A stretch of DNA of 10,005 nt from a bacterium (GTDB taxonomy: Bacteria > SZUA-182 > SZUA-191 > JAJRXT01), in the NCBI GenBank assembly GCA_024277605.1, contig JAJRUU010000098.1:1-10005 (forward strand). Direction: 5' to 3'. A program made the position numbers and the translations under genes. The notes beneath the pieces are model-generated. The model was given only the letters and a program-made list of their open reading frames with translations, was not told where the DNA came from and ran no database searches. This document shows, one piece after another, positions 1-6,510 of this stretch; position 1 is the stretch's first letter; each line of letters opens with the position of its first letter.

Positions 1-149
1 CAATTTTGCAAATTTTGAGCATCTCTTTATTCGAGAGACCTCATATTTATCAGCTACTTACGCAATGTGATTACCAAAAAACTGAAACATCTGGTTGTAT
101 CCAGTTGAATTTATTCGATTATTAACCGGACAGTAGTGTTTTTAGGTAG

Positions 150-206
150 GAACTAAATGTCGGTTTGCGCATAACAAAACCCGAATTATTCGGGCTAAAT
201 GAGTTT
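150..206 (-). repeat. Partial third copy (C) of the CCCGAA-hairpin MITE-like repeat
   Basis: The stretch from 150 to about 197 matches the hairpin end of copy B (2272-2318, read on the opposite strand) at roughly 40 of 48 positions by eye. It also matches the hairpin end of copy A (about 398-455) more loosely. It includes the perfect hairpin CCCGAA-TTA-TTCGGG at 180-194. On the minus strand this hairpin is followed by TTTTGTT, so it could stop transcription coming from the right. Similarity to the family is lost before 150, so this is a fragment or a recombined end. Bases 1-149 hold no gene or clear structure that I can see. Confidence 0.55.
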
Positions 207-260
207 GTGTTTTATAGCTAAAAATGATAGTATAGACCGATTTATTTACTAGCTGTCACT

Positions 261-446
261 TTGCAACCCGATCTGTTCATAAATTCAGACTGGGTTTGCA
301 AGACATCCCCCGTGAGATAAGGTTCATTAGCCAACGTCCAATAAAACTTTGTTTGCCCGGGGCGGCTGATCAGGAAGCTGATAAATTTATATTTTTCAAC
401 TAAAGGTAGATTTGCCCAGGACAATACCCGAATTTTTCGGGGCAAA
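261..446 (-). repeat. MITE-like repeat, copy A, upstream of gpsA
   Basis: This copy of about 186 bases matches copy B (2272-2558 minus its insertion) in inverted orientation, roughly 85% identical by eye. Its ends form an imperfect terminal inverted repeat: TTGCAACCCGA at 261-271, and TTCGGGGCAAA at 436-446, which reads TTTGCCCCGAA on the other strand. The right end also folds locally, CCCGAA (427-432) with TTCGGG (436-441), and TTTGCCC (411-417) can pair with GGGCAAA (440-446). It ends 12 bases before the gpsA ribosome binding site, so it probably forms part of the gpsA leader or carries its promoter region. No transposase is encoded. The minus strand is open for 67 codons here, discussed under findings. 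Confidence 0.75.
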
Positions 447-470
447 TAAGTTTAGGATAAGGAGTAGTGC

Positions 471-1481
471 ATGGCTCAAGCGCTGGCGGTAATCGGTGCA
501 GGCAGTTGGGGAACCGCCCAGGCTAATTTGCTGGCTCAAAAAGGCTATTCCGTCAGCTTGTGGGTGCATAACCCTGAATTGGCGAAAACTATAGAGCGGG
601 AGCGGGAAAATACTACCTATTTGCCGGGGATACAGCTGGCGGAGTCGCTTTTAGTCTGTACCTCTATCGAGCAAGCCTTGGGAAATGTCGAGTTTGTCGT
701 TATGGCGGTACCTTCGCAGCATGTGCGCGGCATAGCCCAACAGTTTAAGCCGTATGTTACCCCCGAAACTATTATTGTCAGCACTTCAAAAGGCATAGAG
801 CATAATACCCTGCTGCGCATGAGTCAGGTGTTGGGGGAACTTTTGCCATGCAGGGTAGGGGCGCTTTCCGGCCCCAGCTTTGCCATTGAAGTCGCCCGGC
901 AGTATCCTACCGCAGTGGTAGCCGCTGCCGATGAAGCCCAAGTAGCTAAAAAGATTCAACAAATATTTCACACCCCCTACTTCAGGGTATATATCAACAA
1001 TGATGTAGTGGGTACCGAATTAGGCGGGGCTATAAAAAATATCATGGCCCTGGCCACCGGTATATCCGACGGTCTGGGGTTTGGCTTAAATACCCGGTCG
1101 GCGCTGATAAACCGGGGCTTGATCGAAATTGCCAAGCTGGGGGCGGCCCTGGGGGCGAAACCGATTACCTTTTTGGGTTTGGCCGGTATGGGTGATCTGG
1201 TGCTTACCTGCACCGGCGATTTAAGCCGAAATCGTCAGGTGGGTCTTAAAATCGGGCAGGGACAAAAATTAGACCACATATTGGCCGAAATGAGAATGGT
1301 GGCCGAAGGGGTGGAGACTACTAAATCAGCTTTGGCGCTGGCTCGAAAAAATGGGGTGGATATGCCGATTACCGAGCAGGTGCATGCGGTATTATTTGAA
1401 GACAAATCTCCCAGACAGGCGGTAGAGGAACTTTTAGCTCGCCAGATTAAGGATGAGTTTGCTGGTATTATGGGTAAATAA
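471..1481 (+). CDS. gpsA: NAD(P)H-dependent glycerol-3-phosphate dehydrogenase
   Basis: GpsA is a cytoplasmic enzyme that reduces dihydroxyacetone phosphate to sn-glycerol-3-phosphate, the backbone for phospholipid synthesis. The 336 residues match the usual bacterial length. An N-terminal Rossmann fold has the dinucleotide-binding GAGSWG at residues 9-14. The family motifs STSKGIE (104-110) and LSGPSFAIEV (132-141) follow. The C-terminal helical domain carries the expected catalytic Lys189 in GGAIKN, then LGLAGMGDLVLTCTG and the SRNRQVG phosphate-binding region. The ATG start is supported by AAGGAG at 459-464, six bases upstream, and by the fold beginning right after it. larB starts 3 bases after its stop, so the two genes are almost certainly cotranscribed. 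The leader is largely made of repeat copy A. Nothing in the protein looks damaged. Confidence 0.97.
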   Translation: MAQALAVIGAGSWGTAQANLLAQKGYSVSLWVHNPELAKTIERERENTTYLPGIQLAESLLVCTSIEQALGNVEFVVMAVPSQHVRGIAQQFKPYVTPETIIVSTSKGIEHNTLLRMSQVLGELLPCRVGALSGPSFAIEVARQYPTAVVAAADEAQVAKKIQQIFHTPYFRVYINNDVVGTELGGAIKNIMALATGISDGLGFGLNTRSALINRGLIEIAKLGAALGAKPITFLGLAGMGDLVLTCTGDLSRNRQVGLKIGQGQKLDHILAEMRMVAEGVETTKSALALARKNGVDMPITEQVHAVLFEDKSPRQAVEELLARQIKDEFAGIMGK

Positions 1482-1484
1482 AGC

Positions 1485-2255
1485 ATGGAACCAAATAAAC
1501 TAAAAGAATTATTACAGCAGGTAAAAACAGGAGGTTGCTCAGTTGAGCAGGCCATGGAGCGGCTCAAGATTCTCCCTTTTGAGGATCTGGGCTTTGCCCG
1601 CCTGGATCACCACCGCCATTTGCGCCAGGGATTTCCAGAAGTGATATTCTGTGAGGGTAAATCTATTCCACAGATTGAGAAAATCGTTAGCTGCATTTTG
1701 GCTATGGGTTGCGATCTCTTAGCCACCAGGTGCGTCCCGGAGGTATACCAGGCGGTATATAAGCTGGATTCACGGGCGGTTTATAATGAGCTGGGGAGAA
1801 CCATTACCATAAAACAAGAAACACGACCTAAAACCGGCGGGCAGATTTTGGTGATAAGTGCGGGTACCTCGGATATTCCGGTAGCTGAAGAGGCCGTGAC
1901 TACCGCTGATGTTTTGGGGAGTCAGGTGGAGCGACTCTATGATGTGGGAGTGGCTGGGATTCATCGCCTGCTGGGGCAGGAATCAAAGTTGTCCGGCGCC
2001 AGGGTAATTGTGGTAGTAGCTGGAATGGAGGGCGCCTTGGCCAGTGTGGTGGGGGGGTTGGTGGATAAACCATTGATTGCCGTACCCACCAGCGTGGGTT
2101 ATGGCAGCAGTTTTAATGGTCTGGCGGCCTTACTTACCATGCTTAATAGTTGTGCCGCCGGAGTGGGTGTGGTGAATATTGACAATGGTTTTGGGGCTGG
2201 TTGCCTGGCACATAAGATAAATAAGCTGGGAGAACCCGACGAGGTCGGGGTTTAA
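1485..2255 (+). CDS. larB: Nickel-pincer cofactor biosynthesis protein LarB
   Basis: LarB carboxylates the pyridinium ring of nicotinic acid adenine dinucleotide and hydrolyses its phosphoanhydride. This is the first step to the nickel-pincer nucleotide used by LarA-type racemases and epimerases. The 256 residues have the family layout: a helical N-terminus ending in DLGFARLDHHRHLRQGFPEVIF (36-55), then an AIR-carboxylase-like (PurE-like) domain with VISAGTSDIPVAEEA (123-137), VVVAGMEGALASVVGGL and PTSVGYGSSFNGLAAL. Cys223 in the NSCAAGVGVVNIDNGFGAG stretch corresponds to the Cys that forms the covalent substrate adduct in the Lactiplantibacillus enzyme. The start lies 3 bases after gpsA and has only a weak ribosome binding site, consistent with translational coupling. 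The last eight codons run into a hairpin (2233-2253). larC follows only after a 708-base repeat-filled gap, which is unusual. Confidence 0.96.
   Translation: MEPNKLKELLQQVKTGGCSVEQAMERLKILPFEDLGFARLDHHRHLRQGFPEVIFCEGKSIPQIEKIVSCILAMGCDLLATRCVPEVYQAVYKLDSRAVYNELGRTITIKQETRPKTGGQILVISAGTSDIPVAEEAVTTADVLGSQVERLYDVGVAGIHRLLGQESKLSGARVIVVVAGMEGALASVVGGLVDKPLIAVPTSVGYGSSFNGLAALLTMLNSCAAGVGVVNIDNGFGAGCLAHKINKLGEPDEVGV
2233..2253 (+). terminator. Terminator-like hairpin overlapping the end of larB
   Basis: CCCGAC (2235-2240) pairs with GTCGGG (2244-2249) around a GAG loop. AA before the stem and TTT after it extend the pairing past a bulged G. The stem lies inside the last larB codons. The T tract is short (GTTTAATAA), so termination may be weak. 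A second hairpin, CCCGAA-AAA-TTCGGG, follows at 2274-2288 as the left end of repeat copy B, followed by TCTTGTT. Together they could reduce read-through from gpsA-larB towards larC. Confidence 0.4.
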
Positions 2256-2271
2256 TAAATGCAAACCTGTA

Positions 2272-2558
2272 AACCCGAAAAATTCGGGTCTTGTTATGGG
2301 CGAATCGACATTTAGTTGAAAAATATAAATTTATCAGCTTCCTGCTCCTGCCGCCTCGGGCAAATAAAGTTTTGTTGGGCGTTGGCTCATAAACCTTATC
2401 TCACAAGGGATGTCTTGCAAATCTAGTGTCATGTCATCCATGTAACGTATGATTGTCATTCCCGCGAAAGCGGGAATCCACAAGCTTTGGATGCCGGATC
2501 AAGTCCGGCATGACAGACTTGACATGACACTAGTCTGAGTTTATGAATAGATCGGGTA
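2272..2558 (+). repeat. MITE-like repeat, copy B, interrupted by a nested element
   Basis: With the insertion removed, this copy is about 180 bases and aligns end to end with copy A in the opposite orientation. It begins AACCCGA and ends TCGGGTA, a short terminal inverted repeat like that of copy A. The CCCGAA-AAA-TTCGGG hairpin lies at 2274-2288. Shared blocks include GAAAAATATAAATTTATCAG (from 2318) and CTTATCTCAC around 2395. Copy B has one extra base relative to copy A near 2350, which shifts the reading frame seen in copy A. The nested element splits it between 2426 and 2530. The 165 or so bases after it, to about 2725, show no gene or clear signal. Confidence 0.75.
2427..2529. mobile_element. 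Small palindromic MITE-like insertion inside repeat copy B
   Basis: The 103-base element has perfect 10-base terminal inverted repeats, TGTCATGTCA at 2427-2436 and TGACATGACA at 2520-2529. It is flanked on both sides by CTAG (2423-2426 and 2530-2533). Copy A has a single CCAG at the matching place, so CTAG looks like a four-base target duplication, or a duplicated TA with longer repeats. Two strong hairpins lie inside: ATTCCCGC-GAAA-GCGGGAAT (2458-2477) and ATGCCGGA-TCAAG-TCCGGCAT (2491-2511). The motif GTCATTCCCGCGAAAGCGGG resembles small palindromic repeats common in many bacterial genomes. There is no coding capacity, so movement would need a transposase supplied elsewhere. Confidence 0.8.
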
Positions 2559-2727
2559 AAGGCTTAAATTTCTCAGTTTCCCCACAATACGTGCTTACCT
2601 TCGAGATAAAAATAATTGACTAAACCTGTTTTACTATGATAGTCTTTTCAAGTGTTTTGGCTGATTAGTCAGTTGGCCTGGATTATTTGCAGGGTGCCTT
2701 TAAAAATTAGAAATTTTCTTCGAGGAC

Positions 2728-2935
2728 AAGGGGACAGATCCCCAAGGAGCGGCGAGTCGAAAAAGCGCAGTGTACACACGGGTACATGAGCATTTTGAGA
2801 CGAGCTGCGACACCGTCAATCGGAGAAAAGAGCAATTGGGGACTGGTCCCCTTTTTCAAGGTACCCTACAAATAACTAAATTCTCGGCGGGTTCCAGGCG
2901 AAGTCGTTTGTTAAAAAGGGGACTCTGTCCCCCCC
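2728..2935 (+). repeat. GGGGAC/GTCCCC hairpin cluster with a long stem-loop
   Basis: Three related palindromes lie in the 235 bases before larC: GGGGACAGATCCCC (2730-2743), GGGGAC-TG-GTCCCC (2838-2851, followed by TTTTT) and GGGGAC-TCT-GTCCCC (2918-2932, preceded by AAAAA). Between the first two is an imperfect stem-loop of about 60 bases. GCGGC (2749-2753) pairs with GCTGC (2804-2808), GTC (2756-2758) with GAC (2799-2801), an A run with TTTT (2793-2796), and GTGTAC (2770-2775) with GTACAT (2782-2787) around ACACGG. This could be a REP/BIME-like repeat or a structured RNA. The second palindrome with its T run reads as a possible terminator. The region has no recognisable protein gene. Confidence 0.65.
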
Positions 2936-2963
2936 TCCCAAAGGTTGAGGATTAGCTTTCAGT

Positions 2964-4160
2964 ATGAAAATCGCCTATTTTGATTGCTTTTCGGGAATTA
3001 GCGGGGATATGATACTGGGAGCGCTTATTGATGTTGGAGTAAGTTTTAACGACCTCAAGTGTGAGCTGGATAAGCTACAACTAACCGGTTATCAGCTTGA
3101 AGTCAGGTCAACTATTAAAGGTGTCATCCAGGGAAGTAAAGTTGAGGTTAAACTCTCCGCAGAAAGCCAGCCGCTACGCAATCTCACGCATATTAAACGG
3201 ATCATTGATAATAGCTCTCTATCTACTTCCATAAAACAGCAGGCTTCCCGTATATTTCAGCGATTGGCCGAGGCCGAAGCCAAGGTTCATGGAGTACAAG
3301 TGGAAGAGGTGCATTTTCATGAAGTAGGTGCGCTGGATACTATAATAGATGTGGTGGGAGCGGTGGCGGGATTAAACCTGCTGGGGATAGATCGGGTTAT
3401 TGCTTCTCCTGTAAATGTGGGCGCCGGTATGGTTGAGACACAACATGGCCGCCTGCCCATTCCAGCGCCGGCGACAATAGAGCTATTAAAAGGGGTTAGT
3501 ATATATTCCAGCGGGATTGATCGTGAATTGATAACACCAACCGGAGCAGCTATAATTAGTGTCCTGGCGCAGGAGTATGGACCGTATCCGGCTATGCGTC
3601 TTGCGGCGGTAGGTTATGGAGCGGGTGATTATGATTTAGAAAAAACACCTAACATGCTGCGAATTGCAGTGGGCGAGAGTTCTGAGGAGTACCTGCAAGA
3701 TCATTTGAATGTATTGGAAACCGACATTGACGATATGAACCCGGAATTATATGCCTGGGTGATGGAACGGGCATTTGATATGGGTGCGATCGATGTTTCT
3801 TTTACCCCGATTTATATGAAGCAGAACCGCCCGGCAAGCCGAATTACTCTGTTGGCCCCTGTGCACCTGGCCAATACGTTAACCGAACTGTTGTTAACCG
3901 AAACCACCAGCCTGGGAGTCAGGCGATATTGTGTACAGCGAACAAAATTAGAACGTAAGATTGAAGAGCTGGAGACTGAATTTGGCCGGATTAAAGTAAA
4001 AGTAGCCAGTGTAAATGGTAAAGTTAAAAATGTAGCTCCCGAACATGAGGATTGTAAAAGGGTAGCCCGAGAAACAGGAAGGCCGCTAAAGGAAGTATAC
4101 CAGGCGGCTATAGCTGCGAGTAACAATAAAGGCAAGGCATGCATAGCAAAGAAATTATAA
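2964..4160 (+). CDS. larC: Nickel-pincer cofactor nickel insertase LarC
   Basis: LarC inserts nickel into the bis-thiocarboxylated pyridinium mononucleotide in a CTP-dependent cyclometallation, the last step of nickel-pincer nucleotide synthesis. At 398 residues it has the usual full length. Motifs include the N-terminal FDCFSGISGDMILGAL (6-21), a histidine-rich HFHEVGALDTIIDVVGA (117-133), HGRLPIPAPAT (161-171), ELITPTGAA (188-196), and the C-terminal domain with ETDIDDMNPE (252-261) and MKQNRP (285-290). In Lactiplantibacillus the product needs a programmed frameshift joining larC1 and larC2; here it is one uninterrupted frame. The ATG fits the family N-terminus, but the ribosome binding site is weak (GAGG around 2946-2949, rather far). 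ridA overlaps its 3' end by 22 bases. larE is not seen in the window. Confidence 0.96.
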   Translation: MKIAYFDCFSGISGDMILGALIDVGVSFNDLKCELDKLQLTGYQLEVRSTIKGVIQGSKVEVKLSAESQPLRNLTHIKRIIDNSSLSTSIKQQASRIFQRLAEAEAKVHGVQVEEVHFHEVGALDTIIDVVGAVAGLNLLGIDRVIASPVNVGAGMVETQHGRLPIPAPATIELLKGVSIYSSGIDRELITPTGAAIISVLAQEYGPYPAMRLAAVGYGAGDYDLEKTPNMLRIAVGESSEEYLQDHLNVLETDIDDMNPELYAWVMERAFDMGAIDVSFTPIYMKQNRPASRITLLAPVHLANTLTELLLTETTSLGVRRYCVQRTKLERKIEELETEFGRIKVKVASVNGKVKNVAPEHEDCKRVARETGRPLKEVYQAAIAASNNKGKACIAKKL

Positions 4161-4534
4161 ATTGTGACGCTGCACCGGCAGCTATCGGGCCATATTCGCA
4201 GGCCGTAAGGACTGGTGATTGGCTGTTTGTCTCTGGTCAGATTCCACTCGATCCCGATAGCGGCGAGCTTGTTGGCGGCGGTATTTTAGAACAAACGGCT
4301 AAAGCATTAGATAATGTAGCCGCTATTCTTAAGGCGGCGGATTTTGCATTAGAAGATGTAGTTAAAACCACGGTTTATCTTATTGATCTGGGTGATTTCG
4401 CTGAGTTTAATCAGGTGTATGCCCGATACTTCCCAAAGCATCAACCAGCCAGAGCCACTGTTCAGGTAGCCGGACTACCCAAGGGAGCCAGGGTAGAGAT
4501 TGAGCTGATTGCCGCCCGGCATGGCCTGGTTTAA
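4139..4534 (+). CDS. ridA: RidA family enamine/imine deaminase
   Basis: RidA (YjgF/YER057c/UK114) proteins are small cytoplasmic trimers that hydrolyse reactive enamine/imine intermediates, such as 2-aminoacrylate, released by PLP enzymes. The 131 residues are family length. Motifs include APAAIGPYSQAV (12-23), the LFVSGQIPLDP stretch (29-39) and the C-terminal PARATVQVAGLPKGARVEIE (103-122). Arg105, which binds the substrate carboxylate, and Glu120 are both present, so an active deaminase is likely rather than one of the inactive subfamilies. The start overlaps the last 22 bases of larC in another frame, with AAAGG at 4128-4132 serving as ribosome binding site. It is therefore coupled to larC. 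A functional link to the nickel-pincer cofactor is not established; RidA genes often sit beside unrelated metabolic genes. Confidence 0.95.
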   Translation: MHSKEIINCDAAPAAIGPYSQAVRTGDWLFVSGQIPLDPDSGELVGGGILEQTAKALDNVAAILKAADFALEDVVKTTVYLIDLGDFAEFNQVYARYFPKHQPARATVQVAGLPKGARVEIELIAARHGLV

Positions 4535-4671
4535 TTATAAGGCAAATATGGTATATGTTGTTTCTATGTCTCATAAAAAGCCAGGAAATTGATAAACTTA
4601 ATGCTTTCAGACTAAATACAGACTTGCAGCTAATAAAACCAGGCTTGGTCTGGTGAAAAAGGAGGAGATTA

Positions 4672-5628
4672 ATGAAGGAACATAGAGTAGGTTTTAGTAT
4701 AGTTGTTATTTGCATGTTGTTGCTAAGTGTTGTGGGTATTGCTAAAGCACAGAATGATGCTTTTAAAGATGTCGAAGAACGGGCAGCCAAAGCATTTGAA
4801 ACGACTGAAGCGGTAAAATTTGACAGCAGACAGAGTTTAAAACTGAACACAGAGTTTGGAGTTAAATTTACTCAGGCCCAAGTGATTTATAAAGAGCATG
4901 TCAGCGCTATTGATACAGATAGTGAATGGGAAGCCTGGTTGAGCAGGGGAGATGTCCTGGCCAGCGTTTATTATGAAACTAATTCCGGGAATAAAATGGG
5001 GCTGGATGTGGATTTCGGCTTGTTTCGCACAACCACTGAAGAAGAGGAATGGAATACAGAGGGTGGCAGCAATCAAACGAATGATACCGAACTTAGCGGC
5101 TGGGAGCTTAAATTGGGCCTTGGCTATGTTCAAGAATTTGAAAGCCCTTGGGAGATAAAACATGTCGTATCCTATGGACGTCGAGTTCTTGAGTTTGAAA
5201 GAAGGAACTTTAATGTAGATGAAGTTCAGGAATACCTATATTCCGGATTAGTAAGCTTGGACTTACCCCCGGTTATACCCCCGGTTAAGGAAAAATTTAT
5301 CATTGATTATCTGGAGTATAGCCCCAAAATTTCATTTAATAAGGGGGAGAAGTGGTCATTCTCATTTAAACCTGGCTTTGCCTATATGCTCGGAGCTGAG
5401 GCACATAACGATTTTATTGGTGAAAATATTGATGCTGAGTATGGGATTATCGCCAGTCTTGACGCTAAGGTGACTTATCAGTTTACTGAACTTTTCGGGG
5501 CGTATATAGGGGCGCTTGGAGAATGGCAGTATATAGAAGGCGATACTATAAAGGACGGGACTGTGGAATGGCCTGATAATGACCTTTATACTTATGGAGT
5601 AATGGTGGGGATAACCTTTAATCTATAA
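4672..5628 (+). CDS. Exported beta-barrel-like protein, probable outer-membrane protein
   Basis: I do not recognise a named family. The 318-residue protein starts with a clear Sec signal peptide: basic MKEHR, a hydrophobic stretch at about 8-22, and AKA before a probable cleavage at 26/27. The mature part is rich in alternating polar/hydrophobic strands bounded by Gly and aromatic residues (for example LSGWELKLGLGYV, WSFSFKPGFAYMLG and LFGAYIGALGEWQYIEG). It ends in YGVMVGITFNL, with the alternating hydrophobic pattern of a last barrel strand (a BamA-recognised end). A short acidic region at 27-60 and a proline-rich PPVIPPV loop near residues 200-206 interrupt the pattern. GGAGG at 4661-4665 is a strong ribosome binding site. 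The 137-base gap after ridA suggests its own promoter, and TTGATA at 4589-4594 is a weak -35 candidate. An outer-membrane role is inference; no ligand can be proposed. Confidence 0.65.
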   Translation: MKEHRVGFSIVVICMLLLSVVGIAKAQNDAFKDVEERAAKAFETTEAVKFDSRQSLKLNTEFGVKFTQAQVIYKEHVSAIDTDSEWEAWLSRGDVLASVYYETNSGNKMGLDVDFGLFRTTTEEEEWNTEGGSNQTNDTELSGWELKLGLGYVQEFESPWEIKHVVSYGRRVLEFERRNFNVDEVQEYLYSGLVSLDLPPVIPPVKEKFIIDYLEYSPKISFNKGEKWSFSFKPGFAYMLGAEAHNDFIGENIDAEYGIIASLDAKVTYQFTELFGAYIGALGEWQYIEGDTIKDGTVEWPDNDLYTYGVMVGITFNL

Positions 5629-5644
5629 GGGGACAAGTCACCAA

Positions 5645-5679
5645 GGTGATATATCCCCTTGGTGATATATCACCTTTTT
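5645..5679 (+). terminator. Intrinsic terminator after the barrel-like gene
   Basis: GGTGATATATC (5645-5655) pairs perfectly over 11 bases with GATATATCACC (5664-5674), around an eight-base loop, and TTTTT follows at 5675-5679. An alternative stem, CACCAAGG with CCTTGGTG, overlaps it. Just upstream, GGGGACAAGTCACC (from 5630) recalls the GGGGAC repeats before larC, and the shared CCTTTTTCAAGG after both hairpins suggests the same repeat family. It separates the convergent barrel-like and anti-sigma-like genes. The minus-strand side has no good T run, so it acts mainly on the plus strand. Confidence 0.8.
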
Positions 5680-5688
5680 CAAGGCGCT

Positions 5689-6504
5689 CTACTGTTGTGA
5701 ATCCCATATAATGCTTTTAGTCTCACTTTCAGGAATATGGGATACCATGGCATAAACCAGGTTGTCCTTTTTCCATACAGCTACATTGTAATTCTTCTTC
5801 TTGAACACTGTCGGTTTGCCGCTCCAATTAGCCAAGCCGAAATTGCCGGCAGAGAACACACACAGCGAAACGCTGTCAGTATCGGTTCTATATAGTAAGT
5901 AGGCCATCTCGTAGCTGCAGGAATGACATTTACTCCCTCCCACCAACCTTAGCTTGCGGGAAAAATCCGGCAGGGTAATTTTAAAGCTGAATTTACCTTT
6001 AAAGCTTTCATTGGTCAGGTTATCATCGAAAACTACAAAACGGCTGGAGAGAATGTTTTGATGGCGCTTAGCCGACATGGTAGCTACAATGTCCAGCAGA
6101 GCATAATGACTAGGTTGCAACTCCTGCATGCTGTTTATCGGCTTGGAAGTTTGTATTATATCTATTCGCGATAAAATTTGAAGTTGATTATAACTGACAA
6201 AAATCAGCAGACAAATAGCCGCTGCACTTAGCGCATAACTCCAACGCCATTCTCTCCGGGGTGATTCGGCGGAACTTCTGATTCGGTTTGTTATCCGGCT
6301 GGCCAGGAAAGGCGGGATAGGTACAGCATGTATTTCTTCCTCAACTACCGCATCAAATTGCTGAAAAGCAAGCTTTTCCTCTTGACAGTGAGCGCAACCC
6401 TTCAGGTGCTCAATCGCCTCTTCCAACAGAGGATTATCTTCTTCAACGGAAGAGATAAGCGCTATCTGCTCACTATATTTTTCACATTCCGTTTTGTCGT
6501 CCAT
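5689..6504 (-). CDS. Membrane-anchored zinc-finger (zf-HC2) anti-sigma-like protein
   Basis: The 271-residue protein has the layout of a ZAS-type anti-sigma factor. A cytoplasmic N-terminus carries Cys7, His33, Cys37 and Cys40 in the H-x3-C-x2-C pattern (HLKGCAHC). One membrane helix follows at about 89-105, and then an extracytoplasmic domain of about 165 residues. The outer domain has its own Cys193-x2-Cys196 (KCHSC) and Cys215, which might form a disulfide or bind metal. Its end (YNVAVWKKDNLVYAMVSHIPESE) resembles the C-terminal part of other anti-sigma proteins. Such proteins hold an ECF sigma factor at the membrane until a signal arrives. No sigma gene is adjacent, so the partner is unknown. 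The gene ends in TAG. There is no ribosome binding site, and a promoter -10 sits only six bases before the ATG. Confidence 0.75.
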   Translation of the reverse strand: MDDKTECEKYSEQIALISSVEEDNPLLEEAIEHLKGCAHCQEEKLAFQQFDAVVEEEIHAVPIPPFLASRITNRIRSSAESPRREWRWSYALSAAAICLLIFVSYNQLQILSRIDIIQTSKPINSMQELQPSHYALLDIVATMSAKRHQNILSSRFVVFDDNLTNESFKGKFSFKITLPDFSRKLRLVGGSKCHSCSYEMAYLLYRTDTDSVSLCVFSAGNFGLANWSGKPTVFKKKNYNVAVWKKDNLVYAMVSHIPESETKSIIWDSQQ

Positions 6505-6510
6505 ACCTAC

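Noticed and set aside
2770..2955. A 61-codon plus-strand open frame starting at GTG before larC
   Set aside because: It begins inside the long stem-loop and runs through the GGGGAC palindromes, with no ribosome binding site. Its composition reflects the repeats.
2964..4160. Programmed frameshift in larC as in Lactiplantibacillus
   Set aside because: Both the N- and C-terminal domains lie in one uninterrupted frame of normal length.
4407..4850. A 147-codon minus-strand open frame across the ridA/barrel junction
   Set aside because: It is antisense to two well-supported genes and has no ribosome binding site or domain.
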